Of a stretch of 32,444 bases of DNA, positions 1-6,753 are shown in pieces. Every line of letters begins with the position of its first letter. Position 1 is the stretch's first letter. The notes below the pieces were generated by a model. It saw only the letters and a list, made by a program, of their open reading frames with translations. It did not search any database and was not told where the DNA came from. Source of the DNA: Stenotrophomonas sp. 278 (GTDB taxonomy: Bacteria > Pseudomonadota > Gammaproteobacteria > Xanthomonadales > Xanthomonadaceae); contig NZ_RHPP01000036.1 of the NCBI RefSeq assembly GCF_003935715.1, forward strand, positions 1 to 32,444, read 5' to 3'. The position numbers were made by a program, and so were the translations under genes.

Positions 1-488
1 GGCACGACGCGGTGGTCCGCGCAATGCCGAACACCCCTGCCCTGCTCGGGGCCGGGGTCACCGGCCTGTTTGCCATGTCTGCGGTGAGCGCCGAACAGCG
101 CGCACAGGCCGACCAGGTACTGGCGACCGCGGGGCGCACGGTGTGGATCGAGGACGAGGCGAAGATGGATGCGGTCACCGCCGTCTCCGGCAGTGGCCCG
201 GCCTATGTGTTCCTGCTGGCCGAGGCAATGGAAGCCGCCGCCCGCGCGCAGGGCCTGCCGGCGGACGCGGCGCACACGCTGGTGGTGCAGACCCTGCTGG
301 GGGCCAGCCGCATGCTGGATGAGTCGGGAGAGGTGCCGGCCGAGCTGCGCCGTCGGGTGACTTCGCCCAACGGTACGACCCAGGCCGCGATCGAGTCGTT
401 CCAGGGCGATGGGTTCGAGGCCATCGTCGAGCGTGCGATTGAAGCAGCCACCGCGCGCGGCAAGGCGTTGTCCGAAAAGGCGTCGTAG
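1..488 (+). CDS. proC: pyrroline-5-carboxylate reductase, 3' part (5' end outside window)
   Basis: This is the C-terminal part of pyrroline-5-carboxylate reductase, which makes proline from pyrroline-5-carboxylate with NAD(P)H in the cytoplasm. The open frame enters at the window edge (reading from base 3, HDAVVRAMPNTPALLG), so the Rossmann domain lies upstream. The family landmarks MPNTPA, AVSGSGPAYVFLLAEAM and TSPNGTTQAAIESF are all visible in order; the last two belong to the helical dimerisation domain. A GTG at 12 is internal and is not the real start. The stop codon TAG at 486-488 is the GTAG head of a SMAG repeat, so the repeat begins inside the gene's last codons. Identification is firm; only the missing start is unknown. 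Confidence 0.95.
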   Translation, partial: HDAVVRAMPNTPALLGAGVTGLFAMSAVSAEQRAQADQVLATAGRTVWIEDEAKMDAVTAVSGSGPAYVFLLAEAMEAAARAQGLPADAAHTLVVQTLLGASRMLDESGEVPAELRRRVTSPNGTTQAAIESFQGDGFEAIVERAIEAATARGKALSEKAS

Positions 489-552
489 AGCCACGCCCTG
501 CGTGGCTACGCCATGTCCAACCGGGTCGAAGCCACGCAGGGCGTGGCTCTAC
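485..552. repeat. SMAG (REP) inverted pair
   Basis: Two copies of a GTAG-headed palindrome face each other. The left copy (485-509) has the GTAG head on the + strand and the stem AGCCACGC / GCGTGGCT around CCT. It also ends in CTAC, so it carries a head on both strands. The right copy (530-552) has its head on the - strand. The two copies are complementary, so the whole block can fold into one long hairpin. This matches the SMAG class of REP elements of Stenotrophomonas maltophilia. It lies between the converging ends of proC and the LysR remnant and contains the stop codons of both. Confidence 0.85.
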
Positions 553-1348
553 GGTTCCGCTCGTCGACGGCCGCCAGCAGGAACTCCACAAAACTGCTCA
601 ACTTCGGCCGTGGCCGCCGATCCGGCAGATATACCAGATGCAACGGTCGCGGCTCCGGCAGGTAATCCGCCAGCACCGGCACCAGTCGCCCCGCCGCCAC
701 ATCGTCGGCCAGCAATACCGCCGGTTGCAGGATCAATCCGGCTCCGGCCAGCGCGGCCCGACGCAGGCCGTCGCCGTCGTTGCATAGCAGCCGCGAATGT
801 TCCGACCAGTCCTGCTCGGGGTAGCCACGTAACCGCCAGCCATGCCCGCCGCGCCATGCCAGGTGGGTGAGGCAATCGTGATCGCCCAGATCGGACGGGT
901 GCTTCGGCGTGCCCCTGCGCTTCAGATACGCCGGCGCGGCGCAGATCTGCATCGCATACGGCGGCAGCGGTCGCGCCACCCACTCGGCCGAGCCCAGCGC
1001 GCCCATCCGCACCACCGCATCAAACTGTTCCTCGATCAGGTCGACCCGGCGGTTGCTCAGGTCGAGCTCGATGCTGACCCTGGGATGCGCAGCCAGATAG
1101 CTCGCCACCAGAGGGGCCAGTACGCAACTCCCCCAGGTGACCGGCGCGCTGATCCGCAGCACGCCCTGCGGCTGTCGTTGCAGCCCCTCGACACTGGCCT
1201 CGGCCTGCTGCACCTGCTCGAGCACCGCGCGGCAGCCTGTCAGGTAATTGCGGCCGGCATCGGTCAGGCTCTGCCGGCGCGTGTTCCGCTGCAGCAGCCG
1301 TGCGCCCAGATGGGTTTCCAGCTGCTGCAGGTGATGACCATGCGGTGA
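506..1348 (-). pseudogene. LysR-family regulator, lacking the N-terminal DNA-binding part
   Basis: The frame holds a typical LysR effector-binding domain (GVLRISAPVTWGSCVLAPLV through LVYLPDRRPRPKLSSFVEFL). In front of it is the end of the winged helix (HLQQLETHLGARLLQRNTRR, then QSLTDAGRNYL). In-frame homology reaches about position 1340, then meets a TGA at 1349-1351. Only 34 bases separate that stop from soxR, so the first 35-40 residues, including the recognition helix, have no room to exist. The protein could start at GTG 1225 or not be made at all. The last 15 or so residues are encoded by the SMAG pair, and the stop TAG (506-508) is a GTAG head. Most likely a decayed gene; a shortened ligand-binding protein is the alternative. 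Confidence 0.75.
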
Positions 1349-1359
1349 TCACCGGTAGC

Positions 1360-1378
1360 AACCGACCGTTGGTCGGTT
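1360..1378. promoter_or_regulatory. perfect palindrome, TetR-type operator candidate
   Basis: AACCGACCGTTGGTCGGTT has perfect 8-base arms around a 3-base centre. ACCGACC/GGTCGGT arms of this size are typical of operators bound by TetR-family repressors. No tetR gene or functional start adjoins it: it sits 7 bp from the soxR stop and at the broken start of the LysR remnant. It may be left over from a promoter lost in a deletion. The function is inferred from shape only. Confidence 0.4.
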
Positions 1379-1385
1379 GACGAAT

Positions 1386-1820
1386 TCACCCCCAGCGCTG
1401 CGCCCCGTCCCCCTGCTCGCCCAGCGCATCCCCCGGATTGGCCAGCCGACACTTCTTCAACGAAAGGCATCCACAGCCAATACAGTCGGTCAACTGATCG
1501 CGCAACAGCCGCAACTGCTCGATGCGCTGGTCCAGTTCGTCCTTCCACAGCGCCGACATCCGCGCCCACTCGGTCTTGGTCGGCGTTTTGTTTTCCGGCA
1601 GCGCCGCAAACGCATTCGCCACTGCCTCCAGCGGCAAGCCCACCCGCTGTGCGACGCGGATCACCGCCAGCCGTCGCAATACCTCGCGGCCATAACGGCG
1701 CTGGTTGCCGGCGGTACGCAGGCTGTGAATCAGGCCTTTGCGTTCGTAGAAATGCAGCGCCGACACTGCGACACCACTGCGGCGCGCCACCTCGCCTACA
1801 CTCAGCTCCTGCGCAATCAT
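1386..1820 (-). CDS. soxR: redox-sensitive transcriptional activator SoxR
   Basis: This is a 144-residue MerR-family protein with a winged helix at residues 5-75 ([36 protein letters not shown]). A dimerisation helix follows, then the SoxR cluster [12 protein letters not shown] with cysteines at 113, 116, 118 and 124. Those four cysteines hold the [2Fe-2S] centre that senses redox-cycling compounds and superoxide, and the spacing CX2CXCX5C is diagnostic. It diverges from an MFS transporter across a 90-bp gap holding a SoxR-like dyad, so this transporter is the likely target and soxR may regulate itself. No soxS-like gene is present, as expected outside enteric bacteria. Start is ATG 1820, overlapping nothing. 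Confidence 0.95.
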   Translation of the reverse strand: MIAQELSVGEVARRSGVAVSALHFYERKGLIHSLRTAGNQRRYGREVLRRLAVIRVAQRVGLPLEAVANAFAALPENKTPTKTEWARMSALWKDELDQRIEQLRLLRDQLTDCIGCGCLSLKKCRLANPGDALGEQGDGAQRWG

Positions 1821-1823
1821 GCC

Positions 1824-1854
1824 TTGACCTCAACCTTGGTTAAGGTGTGATCGT
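1824..1854 (+). promoter_or_regulatory. SoxR-type promoter for the MFS gene
   Basis: The dyad ACCTCAACCTTGGTTAAGGT (1827-1846) resembles the SoxR box, with 8 of 10 base pairs symmetric. It starts inside a -35-like TTGACC (1824-1829). A spacer of about 19 bp leads to a weak -10 (GATCGT, 1849-1854). An overlong spacer with the dyad between the boxes is the usual MerR-family arrangement. If right, transcription starts near 1861 and translation of the transporter must start downstream of that point. Confidence 0.5.
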
Positions 1855-1910
1855 GCGTGACCGCGGCGCGCTCCGCAAGCGCCGCCGTCCCGATGCTGCC
1901 TGGAACCCCG

Positions 1911-3272
1911 ATGTCGTCCGAACCGCTCACCGTCTCCGCTTCCGCTGCCGCGGAGTCCATCCTTTCTCCGCGCTATCGCGCCACCACGCTGGGCATGGTG
2001 GCACTCGTCTCGCTGCACGCATTCGAAGCGTTGGCGGTGGCAGCCGCCATGCCGACCGTGGCCACAGCGCTGGACGGCCTGCGCCTGTATGCGCTGGCCT
2101 TCGGCGGCACCCTGGCCACCAGCGTGATCGGCATGACGCTGGCCGGGCGCTGGAGTGACCAGCAGGGACCATCGCAGCCACTGTGGCTGGGCCTGGCCTG
2201 CTTTGTCGCCGGCCTGCTGGTGGCGGGGCTGGCCCAGCACATGCCGGTACTGGTGGTGGGCCGCCTTCTGCAAGGACTGGGCGCTGGAGCCATTTCGGTT
2301 TCGCTGTACGTGCTGGTCGGTCGCTGCTACCCCGAAGCACTGCGCCCGCGCGTATTCGCTGCCTTCTCCGCCGGCTGGGTGGTGCCTTCGCTGGTTGGCC
2401 CGGCGATCAGCGGGCTGATCGTGCAGCACCTGGGCTGGCGCTGGGTGTTCCTGGGCGTGCCGCTGCTGGCCGTGCCGGCCGCCCTGCTGCTGCGGCCGGC
2501 CTTACGGCAGATGCAGAAGTACACCGCGTCGCGCGCGCCGGACAATGCGGTGGTGCGCTGGGCCACCGGCGCGGCGCTCGCTGCGCTGTTGCTGTATGTG
2601 GGCGGGCAGCAGACCGGTGTGGCGGCCGGCGCGCTGATGCTGCCGGCCACGCTTGCGCTGCTGCTGTGCAGCTGGAAGCTGCTGCCGGCCGGGACGCTGC
2701 AACTGCGTCGCGGCCTGCCCAGTGTCATAGCCCTGCGCGGCATCGCTGCGTCAGCCTTCTTCGGCTGCGAGGCGTTTCTGCCCTTGCTGCTTCAGCGCGA
2801 GCGCGGACTGACCCCGCTGCTGGCCGGCGTGGCGCTGAGCCTGGGCGCGCTCGGCTGGTTCAGTGGCAGCTGGTTCCAGGGTCACCAACGCCAGGGCTGG
2901 TCGCGCCGTCAGCTGCTGCATGCCGGCGCGCTGCTGATGTGCGGCGGCATCATCGCCACCGCGTTTGCCCTGCAGCCGGGCGTGCCGCTGTGGCTGGCAC
3001 TGGGCGGCTGGACCCTGACCGGACTGGGCATGGGGCTGATCTACCCCAGCCTTTCGGTGCTCACTCTGTCGCTGTCACCACCGGCGCAGCAGGGGGCCAA
3101 CAGCTCGGCGCTGCAGTTGAGCGAGGCCCTGGCCGTGGCGACCACGCTGGCGGTATCCGGTTCGGTATTCGCGATGATGCTCAGCGTGGACGTGGTGCTG
3201 GGGTATCTACTGATCTTCGGGGTGATGCTGATGTTGGCCGCCTTGAGCGTAGTGGTCGCGCGCCGGGTGTAG
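1911..3272 (+). CDS. MFS transporter, probable SoxR-controlled drug efflux pump
   Basis: A 453-residue integral membrane protein of the major facilitator superfamily with about 12-14 hydrophobic segments. Loop 2-3 carries the MFS motif (LAGRWSDQQGPSQPLWLG), and GRLLQGLGAGAISVSLYVLVG and AFSAGWVVPSLVGPAISGLIVQ resemble the conserved stretches of drug/H+ antiporters. It most likely exports toxic compounds from the cytoplasm by proton exchange; the substrate cannot be read from sequence. The frame is open from GTG 1857, and ATG 1893 and ATG 1911 are also in frame. I chose 1911 because the predicted promoter would place the transcript start after 1857, although no clear ribosome site settles it. 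It ends one base before the convergent esterase gene. Confidence 0.8.
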   Translation: MSSEPLTVSASAAAESILSPRYRATTLGMVALVSLHAFEALAVAAAMPTVATALDGLRLYALAFGGTLATSVIGMTLAGRWSDQQGPSQPLWLGLACFVAGLLVAGLAQHMPVLVVGRLLQGLGAGAISVSLYVLVGRCYPEALRPRVFAAFSAGWVVPSLVGPAISGLIVQHLGWRWVFLGVPLLAVPAALLLRPALRQMQKYTASRAPDNAVVRWATGAALAALLLYVGGQQTGVAAGALMLPATLALLLCSWKLLPAGTLQLRRGLPSVIALRGIAASAFFGCEAFLPLLLQRERGLTPLLAGVALSLGALGWFSGSWFQGHQRQGWSRRQLLHAGALLMCGGIIATAFALQPGVPLWLALGGWTLTGLGMGLIYPSLSVLTLSLSPPAQQGANSSALQLSEALAVATTLAVSGSVFAMMLSVDVVLGYLLIFGVMLMLAALSVVVARRV

Positions 3273-3273
3273 G

Positions 3274-5202
3274 TCATTCACCCACCTCTTCCAGGTCTTC
3301 GCGCAGGATGCGCCGGATCTCCAGGACCGCCTGCGGGGTCTCCTGCACGCTGTGGCCGGAGATGATCACCTTTTCCGACAGTGCGCCCGGCAGATGGGCA
3401 CTCCAGTACGGCACCAGGCCATCATCGGACTGCTCCAAGGGCACTTCGGGCTTTCGCTGCGCGATGATCGAGTGATACTTCAGGCCCGGGCGGATCGGCA
3501 ATGCGCTGGAGGCCTTCACGAACGGATCGTCCGCCTTGAGGTTGTCGATGCTGTTGGGAATGACCAGCTTCTTCGGCTGCGCCGACTGCGCTTCGGCCTG
3601 CTGCAGAGTCTGGAACACATCTTCGAACTTGCCCAACAGCGTGATCGGCAGACGTACCAGCCGGCCGATCAATCGGCCCACGCGGTTGCCGGCAATGTCG
3701 GTGCCCTTGTGCGGGGCGGCGATGAAGATCGCGCGCTCCACATTCGGCTCCGCGTCGAAGTGCAGCAGCGGACCCAGCTTGGCCTGCACCCGCTTCAACC
3801 GCTCGCCCTTCAGGTTGTAATTGGACAGCAGGTCATTCCACAGCACCTCGCCGGAATCACTGACCAGCAGACGCGCCAGTACACCGCCCATGCTGTGGCC
3901 GATGAACACCATGTCTTTGGAGGCGCGCGAACTGCCGCTCGGGTCGAAATGCTGCAGGGTGTTGTTGAACGCCTGGTCGATCTCGTAGCGGTTCAAGGCA
4001 ATCGGGGCATTGGTCGGGTAGTACACCTGCCACACCTGGAAGTGCTTGCGCAGCTCCGGGTCACCGAGGATCTCATTGGCCACGTTGACCCAGGCTTCCG
4101 GACTGCTGCCCAGCCCATGCAGCATGAAGATGATGCGCCGGTTCGGGTCCCACGGCTGCATCAGGTACATGTGCGGTTCGGCAATGCCTTCGCTCATGCC
4201 GAACAGAGTGCGCAGCGACTGCGTGGCAAAGCCGCTCTGCGCCAGCCACATGCCATACGCGGCGGTGAAGTTTCCGGCCAGCGGCACCTTCTCGCCGTGT
4301 AGTTCGACACTTTCGGTGGACTCGGGCGAGTACACATCGAACAGCACTTGGGTGGTATCCAGCACCTCCTGCAGACTGTTGCCCTTGAACTTCAGCAGCG
4401 CCGTGGCGTTGATTGCCGACATTTCGCTGTATTGCGGAATCTCGGCCTTTTCTCCGGCTGGCGGCGCGATCAGCTTGGGCGGGTCCATCAGCACGACGAG
4501 CTCTGCGCCGAACCCATCGCGCCGATAGGTGCTGCGCAGCCCGGCAAAGCTCAGCGACGAGGCGGGTGCCATGCTGGTGGGAATGCTGGTCAGGCGCAGC
4601 TGGTCGAAATCGGACGTGAGCGTCCAGCGCTCGCCTTCCACGGCAGCGTTGTAGTCCTCTCCTTCCAGCGCGCTTTCGCGGCTGCGCTTGAACACCACCG
4701 CGGCGGTCTGTTCGGCGGCGTAGTTGTAATAGTCACGGACCTGGGTCTGGCGATCCTCGAAGGCCCGCTGCGACGGCGTGCGTCCACTGAAGAACAGATA
4801 CGCGTAGGCGTAACGTGCGGCCTCCAGCCAGGCGTCCAGCGCCGCCTCTGACATCGGGTGGCTGTCGCGGTCCTTGGGCTTGGGGCTCAGCGCCAATGCG
4901 TTCTTGACCCACAGCTCGGACAGTGCGGACAGGCGCTGCTCCTCAGGCACGTCGACCGTGTTCTTGAGCGTTTTCTCGCACCCGACGATGTCTTTCTCGC
5001 ACTGGTCCTCGTTCAGCCCGACCACGCTCAAGGTCTCCCGTGAGGCCGCGCTGAAATCACCGCTCGTCAGCACGTCGCCGCGCTTGTTGGCCAGGTACTC
5101 GGTGGGGGCCACCTGCTTCATCGTGACCATGGCGCAGCCACTGGTCAGCAGCAGAGCCACGGAGGCAAGAACAGGCAGGACGCAACGGAAGGTGCCCCTC
5201 AT
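3274..5202 (-). CDS. lipoprotein with alpha/beta-hydrolase (esterase/lipase) domain
   Basis: A 642-residue protein beginning with a lipoprotein signal (lipobox around LLTSGC, Cys23). The first half has no motif I recognise. The second half is an alpha/beta hydrolase: IIFMLHGLGSSPEAW supplies the oxyanion region, GHSMGG the nucleophile elbow (Ser437), SDDGLVPYWSAHLPG a likely acid region and ISGHSVQ the catalytic His617. This predicts a membrane-anchored esterase or lipase facing the periplasm or outside; the substrate is unknown. Its start overlaps the stop of the upstream DUF4105 gene by ATGA, so the two are translationally coupled and probably act on the same envelope process. Confidence 0.8.
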   Translation of the reverse strand: MRGTFRCVLPVLASVALLLTSGCAMVTMKQVAPTEYLANKRGDVLTSGDFSAASRETLSVVGLNEDQCEKDIVGCEKTLKNTVDVPEEQRLSALSELWVKNALALSPKPKDRDSHPMSEAALDAWLEAARYAYAYLFFSGRTPSQRAFEDRQTQVRDYYNYAAEQTAAVVFKRSRESALEGEDYNAAVEGERWTLTSDFDQLRLTSIPTSMAPASSLSFAGLRSTYRRDGFGAELVVLMDPPKLIAPPAGEKAEIPQYSEMSAINATALLKFKGNSLQEVLDTTQVLFDVYSPESTESVELHGEKVPLAGNFTAAYGMWLAQSGFATQSLRTLFGMSEGIAEPHMYLMQPWDPNRRIIFMLHGLGSSPEAWVNVANEILGDPELRKHFQVWQVYYPTNAPIALNRYEIDQAFNNTLQHFDPSGSSRASKDMVFIGHSMGGVLARLLVSDSGEVLWNDLLSNYNLKGERLKRVQAKLGPLLHFDAEPNVERAIFIAAPHKGTDIAGNRVGRLIGRLVRLPITLLGKFEDVFQTLQQAEAQSAQPKKLVIPNSIDNLKADDPFVKASSALPIRPGLKYHSIIAQRKPEVPLEQSDDGLVPYWSAHLPGALSEKVIISGHSVQETPQAVLEIRRILREDLEEVGE

Positions 5203-6212
5203 CGGCCGGTCTCCGCATCGACGCCCGGCATACCGACCCGGATCAACCGCGAGAATGCGGGGTCATCACCGGCCGCGCGCGCACGGTCGGTGATCCGACC
5301 ACGCGCTTTCAGGGTGGCAAAGTCCACACCGGGCGTCAGCACGCCGAGATCGCGCGCGTATTCGGCAAAGTAGCCCGAGACCAGCAGCCGGTAGTCCAGC
5401 GGAAGCCCGGGCGCGATCTGCTTGGCCAGGTCGTAGACAATGGTCGTGCAGTTGCTGGTCAGGGTGTTGTAGAAAGCCGGCGTTGCATCCAGCCTGCGCG
5501 CTTCGCCGATGTAGGAAACGAACAATCCCTTGAGCTGTTCCTGGGTCATGCCCTTGAGACGGTAGAGGTACACGTCCTCACCGCGCACGTTGCTGCGTAC
5601 CCGGACGATGTCGGTTTCCTCGGCCGCCACCAGGGTCATTTCGAACTTGCGGAAAAAGCCACCCAGCGCGGAGAAACTCTCACCGCGCTCCTTGCGGATT
5701 TCCACCGAGAACACCAGCTGCCGGCCATCGGCGAAGCCGAAGCTGACCAGGGTGTGGGCGATCATCGGGCCCATCCAGTAAGACAGCACCAGGTCGGCCG
5801 AGCGCAGCTGGTCCAGGTCGTACTCGCGGCGCTCCCAGCGCACATCGTGGTCGTCCTCGGAACGCCAGGCGAAATTGCGCACGTTGTCCAGCACGACGCG
5901 CTGGCCATCAAACGAGACCACCTTCAGTCGCTGGGCGACATCATCGGCCCAGATCCTGTCCTGCTGTGGGGTCAGCAACAGCCACCACACGCCGGTGGCG
6001 ACCAGTACTGCCACAAAAAACAGGCCAGGCCAGCGCCCCGCCCGCGCGCGGACCACCGCAACCGCCGTGACAAAGGCAAAGCCGCCCCACATCGCCAATG
6101 CGATGCCTCGGAGCCAGCCCGGACCAGGCATCTGATAGGCCACCCATCCGAACACCCACAGCGCCGCTGCCAGCATCAGCGCTGCCAGCCCCCATCGTCC
6201 TGCTGTCTTCAC
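5199..6212 (-). CDS. DUF4105-family membrane protein
   Basis: A 337-residue protein with three or so hydrophobic segments in the first 85 residues, followed by a soluble domain of the DUF4105 type. The marker is the short motif LTSNCTTIVYDLAKQ, whose Asn-Cys-Thr-Thr core recalls the cysteine motif of the papain-like Lnb/NlpC fold. Family members are thought to be periplasmic, with no established reaction. The start used is GTG 6212; an ATG four bases upstream is out of frame, and the ribosome site is weak. It precedes and overlaps the esterase lipoprotein gene (ATGA). Confidence 0.75.
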   Translation of the reverse strand: MKTAGRWGLAALMLAAALWVFGWVAYQMPGPGWLRGIALAMWGGFAFVTAVAVVRARAGRWPGLFFVAVLVATGVWWLLLTPQQDRIWADDVAQRLKVVSFDGQRVVLDNVRNFAWRSEDDHDVRWERREYDLDQLRSADLVLSYWMGPMIAHTLVSFGFADGRQLVFSVEIRKERGESFSALGGFFRKFEMTLVAAEETDIVRVRSNVRGEDVYLYRLKGMTQEQLKGLFVSYIGEARRLDATPAFYNTLTSNCTTIVYDLAKQIAPGLPLDYRLLVSGYFAEYARDLGVLTPGVDFATLKARGRITDRARAAGDDPAFSRLIRVGMPGVDAETGR

Positions 6213-6270
6213 GCATCGATCCGTCAGTTGAATAGGCGCTAGTTAGCCATAACGGACGTGTACGTGACAT

Positions 6271-6284
6271 GGGGGGGGGGGGGG
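6271..6284 (+). repeat. run of 14 G
   Basis: An uninterrupted G14 tract, followed after one C by five more G. It lies between the start of the DUF4105 gene and the end of the small hypothetical gene, where the DUF4105 promoter would be expected. Runs of this length slip during replication and are also prone to sequencing error. Confidence 0.9.
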
Positions 6285-6303
6285 CGGGGGCCCTGGGGGC
6301 GTG

Positions 6304-6522
6304 CTACCTGCGGGAGGCCCCGACCTTCTGCCAGGGTGCGATGCCCTTGCGTGCATTCAGGCGCGGCCGGCGCAGCGGCAGCCGGCGCGGCATCGGAATT
6401 CCCACGCCTGGGGCGGCGGTGTCGTCGGCCCGCAGGTCGTCGGAACGCTCGCCGACCAGCAGGGCCGCCATCTCTTCAAGGCCGTTGCGCATGGTGCGGG
6501 CGGCGGTCTGCAGGACATTCAT
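6304..6522 (-). CDS. hypothetical small protein, 72 aa
   Basis: I do not recognise this protein. It starts MNVLQTAARTMRNGLEEMAAL, an amphipathic helix, and ends in an Arg/Pro-rich basic tail (PRRLPLRRPRLNARKG). A plausible ribosome site (CGGAG) lies 6 bases before the ATG at 6522. That site, and a composition unlike a random GC-rich frame, are the reasons to accept it. It stands alone, with the G14 run downstream and an iron-regulated promoter diverging upstream. It has no signal peptide and no membrane segment. Confidence 0.55.
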   Translation of the reverse strand: MNVLQTAARTMRNGLEEMAALLVGERSDDLRADDTAAPGVGIPMPRRLPLRRPRLNARKGIAPWQKVGASRR

Positions 6523-6617
6523 GGCGGCGTCTCCGGTGGGTTCGGGGACGTCCTACCCTACGCACGGGGCCGGGAAAGCCCCGTGCAGGAGATGTGGCAG
6601 GTGGATGAAACCCGACC

Positions 6618-6640
6618 GTAGAGCCGGGCTTGCCCGGCTG
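6618..6640 (+). repeat. SMAG (REP) element, single copy
   Basis: A GTAG head is followed by the stem AGCCGGGC / GCCCGGCT around TT. The same sequence recurs at 8898 and 29433. It lies 49 bases upstream of the Fur-box-like site and does not overlap a coding end. Confidence 0.85.
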
Positions 6641-6689
6641 ACAGGATGCCGGTTCCGTTCGATTCAAGAGTGCGTCGCAGCCAGCACCT

Positions 6690-6727
6690 GAGACTCATTT
6701 GCGTTGCCGGTGACAGGTCCCGATAAT
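6690..6727 (+). promoter_or_regulatory. promoter with Fur-box-like operator for the siderophore receptor
   Basis: TTGCGT (6699-6704) and GATAAT (6722-6727), separated by 17 bp, form a good sigma-70 promoter 27 bases before the receptor ATG. The -35 region is covered by TGAGACTCATTTGCGTT (about 6690-6706), which closely resembles the common Fur-site form TGAGAATCATTTGCATT. Binding there would block RNA polymerase when iron is plentiful. The match is by eye. Confidence 0.6.
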
Positions 6728-6753
6728 CCCGGCCTCACCCTTGGAATGCCGCC

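Noticed and set aside
1344-1353. GGTGATCACC palindrome beside the LysR break
   Set aside because: Only 10 bases and containing a common 6-base palindrome; too short to support as an operator next to the stronger 19-base one.
2183-3475. A 430-codon frame in the MFS gene
   Set aside because: Frame-shifted shadow with Ala/Gly/Arg-rich composition; the MFS frame carries the real transmembrane pattern.
5941-6270. Frame starting directly after the C run (G14 on the other strand), suggesting a phase-variable gene start
   Set aside because: It runs out of frame with the DUF4105 gene over most of its length and its protein shows no family; only the tract itself is reported.
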